A DNA stretch of 64,000 bases from Taxillus chinensis (GCA_023512835.1 CM042087.1:16524853-16588852), one strand, 5' to 3'. Positions 1 through 11,727 are shown, numbered from the stretch's first letter. Numbers and translations: made by a program. The notes: generated by a model not told the origin, from the sequence alone.

Positions 1-880
1 AAACATGTCATGGAATTGGAGCTGGATAGGTTGGCATTGCTAGCCTTTGAGAAAGGAGCTACGGAAAGTTTTAAAGTCTATGCTAGAAGATGGAGGGAGG
101 CAGCTACGAAGTTCAACCCCCGCTAACCGAAAGGGAGTTGACCACCATGTTTATCAAAACTTTGAAAGGGGTATACTATGAAAAATTAATAGGTAATGTA
201 TCCGGTAACCTCTCGGATCTAGTGGCTTCCGGGGAACGTATTGAAGACGAGTGTAAAAGAAGGGAAGCTTCATGGCGATACGTCGGACATATTCAAGAAG
301 TCTACACAAATGGGGAAAAAGAAAGAACTAGATGTCCAGTCAATCTGGCAAAGTACTCCAATGTATCAAGGTAATTTCGGGACATACCCCAGTTTGTATC
401 CCACACCTGGACCCTATCCAGGGCTACTCCCAAATGACAGCCTATGCAGTGCCGATGCCTCCATACTTAGCATATCGACCACCAGGGGGAGCTCCTTATA
501 GTCTTCCACCAAATCCGGCTCCAACTATACAACCAGAACCCCAACAAACCCCTGTTAGGCCAAGCCAAACCACCAATAGGCCTAGGCAGAAATTCGATAA
601 GCTCCCTATGACCTATTCTGAGCTGTATCCACGACTCCTGGAAGCCAGAATGGTGGCTCCAATTCCAACAATAGAAGTGAAACAGCCACCCCCTGCCTGG
701 TACAAGTCGGAGGCCCGATGTGCCTATCACAGCAATGGAGCAGGGCACGACATTGAGAATTGTTTTGCCCTCAAGAAAATTGTCCAACAGTTGGTAAGGG
801 CCAAATGGCTGGACTTTTCAAAACCGTCCGAACCAAGTGTTACCTCAAACCCATTACCAGAACATCCAAGCCAGTAAGCA
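1..880 (+). pseudogene. gag: gag fragment of a Tat/Ogre-type Ty3/gypsy element
   Basis: This is the C-terminal part of a retrotransposon capsid protein, cut by the window edge. In pieces across three frames it reads as a capsid segment (motifs FKVYARRWREAA, LTERELTTMFIKTLKG, DLVASGERIE) followed by a proline-rich linker. It ends in a zinc-knuckle-like segment (RCAYHSNGAGHDIENCFALK, then WLDFSKP). This arrangement is characteristic of Tat/Ogre gag proteins. The frame changes lie near 116-120, near 250 and near 420; at least the first and third fall in C or G runs. The stop is near 876. No protease or polymerase follows, so this copy looks non-autonomous. Assignment to Tat rests on motif recognition and on the matching 3' region and LTR downstream. 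Confidence 0.8.
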
Positions 881-2740
881 ATGGCGCCACAGAAATAAAA
901 CATAACCAGGTTTATGATGTTGTGAGAAAGCTCTCTGGGGATGTGGCATTTTTCTGTTGTTTTGTGTGGGTTCATAAAAACAATCACTCTTGTTTGGGTT
1001 TTATTAAGTTTATGTTACCTGCAGTTTTTTGTGTGCAATGTCTGTCACAACTTGTTTACTCTTTTGACATGGGTGGTAAGTCCAAACCGGAGAACATTAA
1101 GCCAAGGAAACCTAAGCCATTTCAATTCTACCTTGAACTCCATGGAGATCAGAAGAGCATGTCAGCATAAAAGCCAACAAAACTGCTCTTATTTCAAATC
1201 AGGGCTGTAAATTCCTTCTGTCATTGAAAGTTCCTTCTTGTACGCTTTGAGAAAAACTTTGATTGTTTAAAATGAAGAGAGGCCATGTTTCATTACCACG
1301 GGATACTACCCTCGCTACCCCTTTTGAGCTTGACTAAAAATCCTTCTTATGCAAAACCTGATCCATAGTTCACCCCACACTGGGGCCAGTTTCGAATATC
1401 ATGATTTGCACACAGGGGCAATTATTGAGTAAAAGAAAAAAAAGAGAATGAAAGAACAAAAAAAGAAGTGTTTTGAAAATCATAATCCTATATTGGGACA
1501 ATTTTGTGATATCCCCTAACGTTGGGGCAATAAAAATCATTCGAGCGACAATAATGTCCCACACGGGGGAAAATTCTTGACAAACAAAAAGGAGAGTCAG
1601 TCTGAACTATAGATCATAACCTGCCTAGAATAGGTTTGAGCCTATTATATCCTTTTCTTGATAAACCCAGTAGCCCAGCCTACATTACAGTCCTAAAAAG
1701 TCCTCTCAGATTAAGTGATCAAAGTTATTTCTCATATGCTCAAGTCAGAACAGCGCTGGATTCAAGGCGGACTTGATGATAACCCGCAAGGTCATCAAGG
1801 GTAAAATACAAAGCCACCTACAAGGTAGAAGGAATAATAAGCAGAAAATAAGGCAAGCTTAGTGAAAACCCGAAAAGAGCACCAAGAGCAAAGTTGGAGC
1901 TAGAAAAAGTAGGGTAAGCACTCAAGGCCCGAGAGCAACCAACATCGAGCATCTGGCCTGACACACTTAAGCACCCTACTACCAACTTCAACCAATCCTT
2001 TCCGATCAAATCACTACACCACAAAGCACACAAACAAGCTAACTAGCCATCAGGAGCTCCACTCAATCCCTAAACCTTCAAAGTGGGCAAGCAGGCAAGA
2101 TCCTCAACCTAGCCCCGAACACTGACTCAAACCATCGGAATTCCTGTTCAGCTCAGTAACCTAGAGTCTCCTAATCCTCAAATACAACTACAAGGTCAAG
2201 CTGAAAGTTATACTCAGATACCCCAAAACATTATTACCTCTATCAGAAGAGGACAACCAGTTGTGACTGTACATTGTATAGTTCAAAAAAAAAAACAAAC
2301 AAACAAACAAAGAACAAATCATTTTCATCAAATTTTGCGTGCGTTTGTTTCAAAAAGCCTATTCCCCAGTAGTTTTCCTCAGACGGTCATGCAACAACCC
2401 TGGCCCAACCATGGTTCAACCAGATAACAGCCCCAGCGGAAAGTTGCCTCCAAAAATCAAGTCAGTCCCTCAGCAAGCCAAACTTCAAAACAGCTACCAG
2501 ATCATTTCTCTTGCATGAAGACAGTATCCCAACATCACCAGTGGATTAAGCTCCCATAACAGATCATGCAACCACCTGGCATGCATTACATAACCATGTA
2601 TATGTTACACAAGCATCAGATGTTACCTCTCATTGCATTGTGCATGCATGCACCTTTCATACAAGTATCAAACAATCATTATAGCAACATGCATCCTCAT
2701 GCATCATCACATACAACATCAAACCCAGGGGGTCTGGGTT
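881..2740 (+). other. 3' non-coding region of the pol-less Tat element
   Basis: No reverse transcriptase, RNase H or integrase motif is visible in any frame. Around 1765-1900 are phrases of the type 'gcggacttg..gaaaacccg..ggtaaaatacaaagcc'. These recur at 23970-24110 just after the pol stop of the second Tat element, so this stretch corresponds to the 3' untranslated region of that family. The short open frames here are not supported as genes. Confidence 0.65.
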
Positions 2741-2744
2741 TCCT

Positions 2745-3640
2745 TCATTTGGGCTTTTTCCTAACACAAGCTGGGTTTAGCTCATTTCTTTTCAATTTCG
2801 TGTGCATAGCTTCTTCCTGAACAGACTGGGATTAGCTAATTTCTTTCTTTCGAGCTTCTTCCTGACACAAACTGGTTTTAGCTCATTTATCTTTCGTTTT
2901 GTGTGCCTAGCTTTTTCCTAAACAAACTGGGATTAGCTAATTTCTTTCTTTCGAGCTTCTTCCTAACACAAGCTGGTTTTAGCTCATTCTTTTCAATTTC
3001 GTGTGCCTAGTTTCTTCCTGAATAGACTGGAATTAGCTAATTTCCTTCATTTGGGCTTCTTCCTGACATAAACTGGTTTTAGCTCATTTCTATCAATTTC
3101 GTGTCCTTAGCTTCTTCCTAGCAGACCGGGATTAGCTAATTTCTTTCTTACGAGCTTCTTCCTAACACAAACTAGTTTTAGCTCATTCCTTTCAATTTTG
3201 TGTGCCTAGCTTTTTCCTGAACAAACCTGGGATTAGCTAATTTCTTTCTTTCGAGCTTCTTCCTGACACAAGCTGGTTTTAGCTCATTCCTTTCAATTTC
3301 GTGTGCCTAGCTTCTTCCTGAACAAACTGGGATTAGCTAATTTCTTTCTTTCGAGCTTCTTCTTGACACAAACTGGTTTTAGCTTATTTATCTTCCGTTT
3401 TGTGTGCCTAGCTTTTTCCTGAACAGAATGGAATTAGCTAATTTATTTCTATTGAGCTTCTTCCTGACACAAACTGGTTTTAGCTCATTCCTTTCAATAT
3501 CGTGTGCCTAGCTTCTTCCTGAACAAACGGGAATTAGCTAATTTCTTTCTCTTGAGCTTCTTCCTGACACAAATTGGTTTTAGCTCACTTCTTTTCATTT
3601 TGTGTGTCTAGCTTTTTCCTGAACAGACTAGAACTAGACC
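2745..3640 (+). repeat. Tandem repeat, unit of about 100 bp made of two half-units
   Basis: About nine head-to-tail copies are visible. Each contains a half-unit with 'cttcttcctgacacaaactgg..tttagctcat' and a related half-unit with 'cttcttcctgaacagactgg..attagctaat'. The halves resemble each other, so the array is a two-level repeat. It lies between the gag region and the 3' LTR, the same place where the second Tat element carries an unrelated array (25069-25585). Confidence 0.85.
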
Positions 3641-3737
3641 GTTAAACTTTCCTGTTCCCCGAGGTAACCAGGATTTCACTTCCCGCCATCTAAAACGTGT
3701 TGAACGAACCATGGCAAGAGATAAGTCAGGTAGATGC

Positions 3738-3840
3738 TCCAACCCGTCCAAAATGAGTTCCTCTTATCTTTGTACATTGTTTGTATACAAACAATGCACA
3801 AAGAGGGGCAGCCGTTGGACCCCATTTTGTCCGGGTTGGA
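3738..3840 (+). repeat. Nested inverted repeat spanning the polypurine tract and LTR start
   Basis: The outer arms at 3738-3755 and 3823-3840 match as inverted repeats at 16 of 18 positions. Between them 3768-3803 is a near-perfect 36-bp palindrome with one mismatched pair, centred on GTATAC. The polypurine tract (aaagaggggca, about 3800-3810) and the LTR start (3813) lie between the inner palindrome and the right outer arm. The same structure is at 25659-25761. Confidence 0.85.
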
Positions 3841-4261
3841 CATACTAACCCCATTTGATATATATGCCTTTTTGCACATGCCATATACCTTGTTGGATGC
3901 ATTGACACTAACAGGGAAGCCCAAAATTGATAACCTCTGTTGCGAACCCCTAAAATGCCCCAAGATCAATGCCAGGTGATAGAGGATGAAATTTGGAGAC
4001 TAACGCACTTGACTAAACTCAATTCCGATTTAAAATGAAAGTTATGGCCAAAACAACTTTCGTTTGAAAAAGTCAAACTTGTCAAAAGACAATCAATGCC
4101 CCTGGTCAAACCGCCTAAAAGTGGCCATGCGAAATTCTTGAAAGCGTCAATTTAAGCGAGTACAGATCTCCCCAAACAATCCCTGGAAAGTTATCCTTTT
4201 TGCATTTTAGGTGAAGGGTAAGAAGGTAATTAAAAAAAACTTCGAGGTTGACCATTGACCG

Positions 4262-4840
4262 TTGACCTGCCGACACTTTGACCCATTGACCTTCGACGCC
4301 TCGAAGCCCCGAAGCCCCGAAGCCTCGAAGCCCAGAAGCCCTGAAGCCTCGAGGCCTTGAAGCCTCGAAGCATTGAAGCCTCGAAGCCTCGAAGCCTCGA
4401 AGCCCCGCTGCCGACACTCCAACCTACGACTCACCCCTTCGGACTTTCGAACCCTGTGAAGATGCGAAGCCTCGAGACTTACAACGCCAGGACTTACGAT
4501 GCCAGGACTTGCGACCCCTTGACCTGCCGACACTCCAACCTTAGGCCCTTCAACCCTCTAACTCTCGAAGCCTCGAAGCCCCGCTGCCGACACTCCGACA
4601 TTCGACCCTTGACCCTCGAGGCCTATTGACCTACGACCCACGGACCCTCAAAGCCTGTCAACCTCTGACCTTTGACCCTTCGACGCGTTGACTGTTGACC
4701 TTCGACCTGCCGACACTTCGACCCATTGACCGTTGACTTTCGCCCCAGCGAAATTTCGCCCCATCGCAACTTTGACCCTGCCGACACTTCGACCTGCCAA
4801 CACTTCGACCCTGCCGACATTCCGACCCTTAACGTCCGAC
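4262..4840 (+). repeat. Minisatellite of tcgaagcc / cgacctgccgacac units
   Basis: Inside LTR 1, an 8-9 bp unit (tcgaagcc and variants) repeats about twenty times at 4288-4410 and returns near 4565. It is interleaved with 'gacctgccgacacttcgaccc'-type units to about 4830. CpG density is far above the flanking LTR. Confidence 0.85.
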
Positions 4841-6189
4841 CTTGGCGGTTTGGCCCCTCTTGCTTGGCTTTCTCGTTGGTCGCTCACGGGATGAGTTTTA
4901 TTTGCCTGGCAAAGATGCTTTTAAACGACCTGTCGATCACATGTACTAAAATACAGATTAAAAAAGGCAATCACGAGCTGCAGGTCGCCAGACCACTCGA
5001 CAACGCACACGGCCTGGACGAAAATAAGGGAATCAATAATACAACATTAAATGCTGCAATTAATGATAGTCCAGCCAAAGTTCTGCCAGCCCCTTTAAAA
5101 TGCAGTCTTCTATCCCTGCGTAGGAGAGAGGGATCGATACATCAAAAAACGCCCAAGAAAAAAAAAAGAGAGACCGATCATTTGAAAAAAAACCTGCTAC
5201 CACTACACCCTAGCCTCCTCCCTGCAAAAAAAAAACACTCAAAAAAAAACAGAGAGAGCCATCATCGTTGGAAAAAACCTGCTACCATTCCTCATCCCAG
5301 CGCAAACAGAGAGATTCAAAACCCAGAAAAAGAGAGAGATTCAAAACCCAGGAAAGAGAGGATTACGTCTAGCCTTTCTGACTATTATGCTAGTCTGTAT
5401 ATCCAATCTTTCTGCCATTCTGCTAGTCCTTTTGAGATTCAAAACCCAAACCCAAGAAGATCGCCAGAGTTTTTCTCGCCATTCAAAGAATCAAAATCGC
5501 CCCTTCATCCTCATCCCCTCTTTCTCGTTATAGTTATCTTTCTCCCAGTAAAAGAAAAACACAAAAACAACTCCAACTTCAGCCCTCTCTTTTTGCGTTT
5601 TCATCAAAAAAAAAAAAACAAAAGACACCAATCCTTTTCCAAGTCCCCTATTTCTCACGCTCACCCTCCTTATTTCCAGTCACCAAAAAATCTCAAACCC
5701 AAAAAATACATCACTCCAATCTTAAAATACCAAGAAATCCTCCTCACAAATCTCGCCGTCAAACTTGTTGGTTCTAAGCAAGTGATTATCAGCGCCAACA
5801 GGAGCTCAAATGGAAGATTGGTATTGCAAGCCCCAAAGTCGGTTCAACCCTTATTTCTTCATTACTTTTCAGCTTACTTACATTAATATTTGATGTAATT
5901 CTTTATATTTCCTTGTGTTTCTTTTTCTTTTACTTGTTGCATTGTGTTTTTCCTTGTATTTCCCTTTCCTTTGTATATGTGTATGCTGTAATATGTAAAA
6001 TATAGTGGAAACAAAAAAAAGAGAGCACAAAGAGAGGCTTAAAAAAAATAAAAAAATGAAGAAAAGAAAAAAAGGAAAAGAAAAAAAAAGAGTGCTTTTA
6101 TTTTTGTGGATGTCATAATCACACACTTCACATTTTTTTTATTTGTTCATGACTTTGCTTTAAGATTTTGGGTTTGCAAAAAGAAAGAA

Positions 6190-6470
6190 AGAAAGGTTTC
6201 CAAAAACAAAAAAAAACGAAAAGCAAAACAAAAAACAAAACAAAAAAAAATAAAAAACAAACAAAAAAAAACGTTTTCATGTTTTCAAACCAAAAAAAAA
6301 AAGAAAATCAAATTGGTACTTCAATTTCCAAAATAAAAAAAAAACAAAAAAAACAAAAAAAAAAAGCAAACCAAAACAAAACGTTTTTTTACAAAACAAA
6401 AAAAAGTATGTTTTTAACCGAAAAAAAAACCAAAAAAAGGGAAAATAAAAAAGGGAAAAAAATCATATTT
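6190..6470 (+). repeat. A-rich low-complexity tract
   Basis: Runs of 4-10 A broken by single C, G or T, within LTR 1. The lysine/asparagine-rich open frames here are artefacts of composition. Confidence 0.9.
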
Positions 6471-6940
6471 GAGAACTTCAATTTCCAAAATAAAACCAAA
6501 CCCCAGAACCAACCCCTAGGATCTCATTTTCCACTTCAAACAAAAACTCAAAACTTTTAGGATTCCCTTTAGAAATTTAGGGCAAATCCATTTTAACAAC
6601 AACTTTAATAAATAACTTAGCTGAATAAAAATTATAGACTTTTTAGGAAACTTAACCCCGTCATGGCAGTACAAACAAAATAGAAAACTTCCTCCTCCTA
6701 TAGGTACCGAAAGGGCGCTGTAGGGGTGCTAATCCTTCCCTACGCGTAACCAACCCCCGAACCCTTATCTGGTAATGTAGACCACACACATTTTAGGTGA
6801 CCAACTGCACCCCCAAAAATAGTTGGTGGCGACTCTAAATTTTTCATCATTGGTTTAGTTTGGGCTCACCCCAAACGGGCCCGGATGAAAACCGGTGATG
6901 ACACGTACATGGCAGAGGAGAAATGGCACGATCTGGGGGG

Positions 6941-7385
<445 letters not shown>

Positions 7386-7611
7386 AATGGTTTTTTTTAA
7401 TTATAATAAAATAAAATGGATAGTTATGTCTTTTGTATCCTCAAAGTACTTTTTTTAAATTTTACCAAACATTTATCAACTCGCTTTTAACATTTAAAGC
7501 ACTTTTAAAATTATATTTTACCAAACACTCACTTGCTTATTTTGACAAGACTTATTTTTCTAGCACAACTAAAAGCAACTTCTCCTAAAAGTATAGCATT
7601 ACCAAATTAAG
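7386..7611. mobile_element. MITE-like AT-rich fragment
   Basis: AT-rich sequence with repeated 'ttttaccaaaca' and 'aaagcacttttaaaatt'-type words, seen in many plant hAT-type miniature elements. I could not define matched terminal inverted repeats or a target duplication, so this is a style-based call. It abuts the truncated start of the Tat reverse transcriptase at 7612. Confidence 0.4.
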
Positions 7612-10190
7612 ACATTGTACCAGTCATCAAGAAAGGAGGCAAAGTTCACATGTGTGTTGATTATCGAGATTTGAATTAGACCAGCCCGAAAGACAACTTC
7701 CCGCTTCTTCATATTTATACACTAGTGGATAACACAACAAAACATTCCCTATTCTCATTCATGGATGGCTTCTCAAGCTACAATCAGATTCGTATGGCCC
7801 CCGAACACAAGGAGAGGACCATGTTTACGACACTTTGGGGCACATTCTATTATAATGTGATGCCATTTGGCTTGAAGAATGCAGGAGCAACTTATCAGCG
7901 AGCCATGGTGACCCTATTCCATGATATGATGTATAAAGAAGTCGAAGTATATGTGGATGACATGATAGCCAAATCGCGGAGCACTGAAGATCATATTGAA
8001 GTACTCCGCAAGCTTTTAAACAACCTACGGAAATATCAGCTCAAATCGAACCCCGAAAAATGCACTTTCGGAGCCATGTCGGGAAAACTCTTAGGTTTCG
8101 TTGTGAGTCAAAAAGGAGTGGAAATTGATCCTAACAAAGTTCGAGCTATCCAAGGGATGCCCCCACCACGAACTATCAAGGAGGTTAGAGGATTCCTCAG
8201 GCTATTGAATTACATTGCTCGGTTCATTTCACAATTGACAGCCACATGTGAATCCATCTTCAAGACTTTATAGAAAAATAATCCAGAAAGTTAGAATGAC
8301 AAGTGTCAAGAAGCCTTTGATAGGATCAAACAATATCTGTCCAAACCACCTGTTTTGCTCCCACCAGTACCAGACAAACCTTTGATCTTATACTTGACGG
8401 TTCAGGAGTCCTCAATGGGTTGTGTCTTAGGGCAACATGATTCTATAGGCAAGAAGGAGCAGGCCATTTATTATCTCAGCAAGAAGTTCACTATCAATGA
8501 AGAGAACTATACACCATTGGAAAAGACATGTTGTGCCCTTATTTGGATAACAAGAAGATTGAGGCAGTACACTCTTTATCATACTACATGACTGATCTCC
8601 AAGCATGATCCACTCAAATATCTCATGGAAAAGCCATCCATCTCTGGAAGAATTGCCAAATGGCATTTGAGCCTGTCGGAATATGATATCATCTACATGC
8701 CTGAGAAAGCCAGACAAGGAAGTGCAATAGCCGATTACTTGGCAGACAGAGCATTAGAAGATTACGAGCCTATGACTATTGGCTTTCCAGATGAGCACAT
8801 CAACATCATTACGGCCGAAGTATCAGACATGTGGACTATGTGGTTTGATGGAGCTTCTAGTCTTTTGGGACACAGTGTTGGGGCCATCCTGATATCTCCA
8901 AAAGGCGAACATTTCCCAATGCCGGCAAAGTTAACCTTCCCTTGTACCAACAATCTAGCGGAATATGAGGCCCGTGTGATGGGACTTCAAGAAGCAATTA
9001 GTAAAGGAATAAAAAAATTATGAGTGTTTGGTGATTCTGTGCTTATCATTTTTCAAGTAAGGGGAGAATGGGAGACTCGGAACCACAAATTAATCCCATA
9101 TCGGAAGCATGTTGCAAAGTTAGCTGAGAAGTTTGAAGACATTACATTTGAGCGTATGCCCAGGGAGTACAATTAGATTCCCGATGCGCTTGCAACTCTA
9201 GCCTCCCTCCTTCGGCTAGACATAAAGTTGGAAGTTCAGTCTTTCGATATTCGCATACAAGATAGTCCTTCACATTGTATGGCCATCAAAGGAAATACCG
9301 AGGAAAAGCCCTGGTATGATGATATCGACAAGATTTTGTTTAAGAAAGAATACCCAGGAGAGGCCTCTCGGTCCGATAAAAGAAATATCCGAAGATCGGC
9401 ATCCAATTATTACCTTGATGGTCCCATTCTATATAAGCGAAATCATGACATGGTGTTATTGCGGTGTGTGGCAAAAGAAGAGTTGACACGATAATGAAAG
9501 AAGTGCATGAAGGGGAATGTGGTTCACATGCAAATGGACATGCATTAACAAGACAAATCATGCGAATGGGCTATTATTGGGTCACCATGGAAAAAGATTG
9601 TATTAAGTATGTGCGCAAATGCCTCAAGTGTCAAATTTATGGCGATAAGATCCAAGTACCTCTGTCCAAGCTATATGTGATGGTTTTTCTATGACCCTTC
9701 TCGCTCCGGGTATCGACGTTATCGAACAATATCTCCGAAAGCATCCATTGGTCACCGTTTCATCTTAGTGGCCATTGATTATTTCACCAAGTGGGTAGAA
9801 GCAGATCATATCCTAATGTCACACAAGCCGTGGTGCTTAAATTTCTGAGAACAACATCATATGTCGATACGGGCTTCCTGAGCAGATCATAATGGACAAT
9901 GCCGCCAATTTGAATAGTCGGATGATGGATAGTTTGTGTGACAAATACAAAATTCAACATCACAACTCGACACCCTATCGTCCCAAGATGAATGGAGCAG
10001 TTGAGGCAGCCAATAAGAATATCAAGAATATCATTAGGAAGATGACGGAAACATACAAAAATTGGCACGAGAAACTACCCTATGCTTTGCATGCTTATCG
10101 CACCTCCATACGTACATCAACTGGGGCAACTCCTTTTTCTTTAGTCTATGGTATGGAAGCAGTTTTACCTATCGAAGTGGAGATACCTTC
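7612..10190 (+). pseudogene. pol: pol of a Tat/Ogre-type element (RT, RNase H, second RNase H, integrase), left part
   Basis: Polymerase polyprotein of a Ty3/gypsy element, truncated at its start inside RT. The order is: RT (VCVDYRDLN-like segment at 7650, VMPFGLKNAGATYQRAM, YVDDMIAKS at 7950); first RNase H (8350-8720, LEKTCCALIW); second RNase H (8830-9020, WFDGASS, NNLAEYEA); integrase zinc finger (HEGECGSHANG..CLKCQ, 9505-9640); integrase core to 10190. The second RNase H is a known hallmark of the Tat clade. In-frame stops (7678, 8271, 8589, 9021, 9174) and frameshifts (near 9490, 9690, 9840) make this copy inactive as read. The frame is cut at 10190 by the Athila insertion and resumes at 23537. 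Confidence 0.88.
10107..10190 (+). repeat. 84-bp direct repeat, left copy (integrase sequence)
   Basis: These 84 bases of Tat integrase are repeated without difference at 23453-23536, directly abutting the two ends of the Athila element. A normal target duplication for this class is about 5 bp. Confidence 0.97.
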
Positions 10191-11706
10191 TGATAACGTG
10201 CATTTTATGCCGTTATTCTAGTGTTTATTTAGGATGTTTAAGAGCATGATTAGAGCCTTATTGCTTCATATATCGTATATATTTGCTCTAGCCCCTAGGA
10301 AGATGCTATTTGCAAATACATGCGTTTTTAAACTATTTTAGCAGATTTTGGAGCTCACTTTTGATATAGTAGATGGCCTCAAACAATTGGCGTGCAAGAA
10401 CAAACGTTGCTTAGAATGATGTCCTCTACCTACCACAGAAATTTCAGAGCATTTGGAGCTGCACGTAAATTCACCCATTTCACATGCAAGTATATTTTTG
10501 CTTCTCAGGCCTCTACAGGATGCAAGGAAGCTTGGGGAGAAGTTTGAGCTGATTTGGAGCTATACGTAAATTCACCATATCACGTGCAAATTGACGTGCA
10601 GAGATATTTTTGGACCGATCCAATCGATTTTCCATGCTGATCATTTGTTCCTGAAGACCCATGTCCAAATTGTGGATGGAAGATAGAGATTTTAAAGTAT
10701 GGAGTGTCACTTATCAAAACTACGTCGTTTTGATAGATGGGCTAGGGTACACACCTCAAGGCCCATCCAACCTCTATAAATAGAGGCTCCACGCCCCATG
10801 CTATACAACCTAGACCCCCTACACGTTTTTTAGAGGGAGAGAGAGGCTTCACGGCTTGGAAGCTGCTCCTTGACCTAGGAGAGCAGCCGTCGCAGCCGTC
10901 GCAACCGTCGCGGTCACCCGTCGCGGATTTTGGAGCCTGGATTTGAAGCCTTGTTGTACGCGTGGATTAAAAGAAGATGTTTAGCTTTACTGCTATGGTT
11001 TTGCTTGTAATCATGCGTGAGTAGTTCTTATAATCTAGGGGAGCAATGTAGCCCCCTTGTTGCTTTCTTTGTGTTTATGAGTATTGGGTTTGGATGATTG
11101 AGTTTTGCATGTTTTATGAATCTGTTCTTAATTTCTATCTTTGGATGTACACCTTGGTATTCTTAGCCCTAGTCTCAGGGCGGATTGAGATTCATAACTT
11201 ATTTGTAATTGGTGTGGTCATTATCCTTTTGCAAGTATGATTTATTGGCTTTGCATGTTTGTGTGTTTAGATGACCATTCTAGCATACAACTCTTAAAAG
11301 GACCTCAATGACCATTTGTTGTCCTTGGCATATGTTTAGCATGTTTTCAATCGACAACCCTAATACCATGAACCAGGAGAGATAACATAGGGAGGTGAAA
11401 TTGTGACCCTAGATGCCTTAATCCTTGATTCTAAATCCAACATTTTTAGTTATTTCAATTGCAATTCGTTTTCGGTAAAGTAATTTTAAAACACAATTTT
11501 GTTTGCCGAGTCATTGTTTTAAGCAAGATTAATTTGGTGATTTGAGTTAAAGCTAGATAACTTGGTAATCTCTTGGTGGGATCGACCCCTTTCTTGTCGC
11601 TATTCTATTTAGCATTAGTTAAGGGAATTAATATTTTGAGAAGGGATTTAAACGACAGGTAGCTTAACCCTCACTTGGGTTTCGCTCACGAAATACCCGT
11701 TTGTCA
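10191..11706 (+). repeat. Athila 5' LTR
   Basis: Begins TGATAACGTGCATTTTATG and ends GTTTGTCA just before the primer-binding site (1516 bp). It pairs with 21979-23452; the two are collinear with scattered substitutions and small indels. It has a TATA box at 10775 and CGTCGCAGCCGTCGC-type triplet repeats at 10887-10925. Confidence 0.93.
10447..10782 (+). promoter_or_regulatory. U3 promoter of the Athila 5' LTR
   Basis: In order: 'gcatttggagct' next to a CACGTG-type pair (10449-10490), a second such group near 10563-10600, a 22-bp near-palindrome at 10713-10734 (ATCAAAAC, central ACGT, GTTTTGAT) and a TATA box (TATAAATA, 10775-10782). The 3' LTR copy has the same parts at 22236-22276, 22500-22521 and 22562-22569. 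A closely similar series lies in the Tekay LTR at 28919-29156. Confidence 0.7.
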
Positions 11707-11709
11707 AAT

Positions 11710-11727
11710 TGGCGCCGTTGCTGGGGA
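11710..11727 (+). promoter_or_regulatory. Primer-binding site (tRNA-Asp type)
   Basis: TGGCGCCGTTGCTGGGGA, three bases after the LTR end. This is the site typical of plant Athila elements, with one difference from the usual GTTGCCGGGG form as I remember it. Confidence 0.92.

Larger units (their letters stand above)
3813..6903 (+). mobile_element. LTR 1, Tat/Ogre-type, plus orientation
   Basis: The start is set by alignment to the other Tat LTRs in the window (TTGGACCCCATTTTG after a polypurine tract); the canonical TG reads CG here. The end is the conserved 'cggtgatgaca' at 6903. The last 210 bp (6695-6903: CCGAAAGGGCG, ggtgctaatcc, cgcgtaacc, ggtggcgactct) recur in LTR 2 (27763-27972) and, inverted, at 37947-38185 and 44770-45000. 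The interior is not shared. It holds a minisatellite, A-rich tracts and a 386-codon open frame (4726-5886) of low-complexity composition that I do not accept as a gene. No primer-binding site follows, so this is a 3' LTR or a broken copy. Confidence 0.8.

Noticed and set aside
4726..5886. 386-codon open frame
   Set aside because: Low-complexity composition, inside a Tat LTR, no recognisable domain; it arises from a repeat and A/C-rich sequence.
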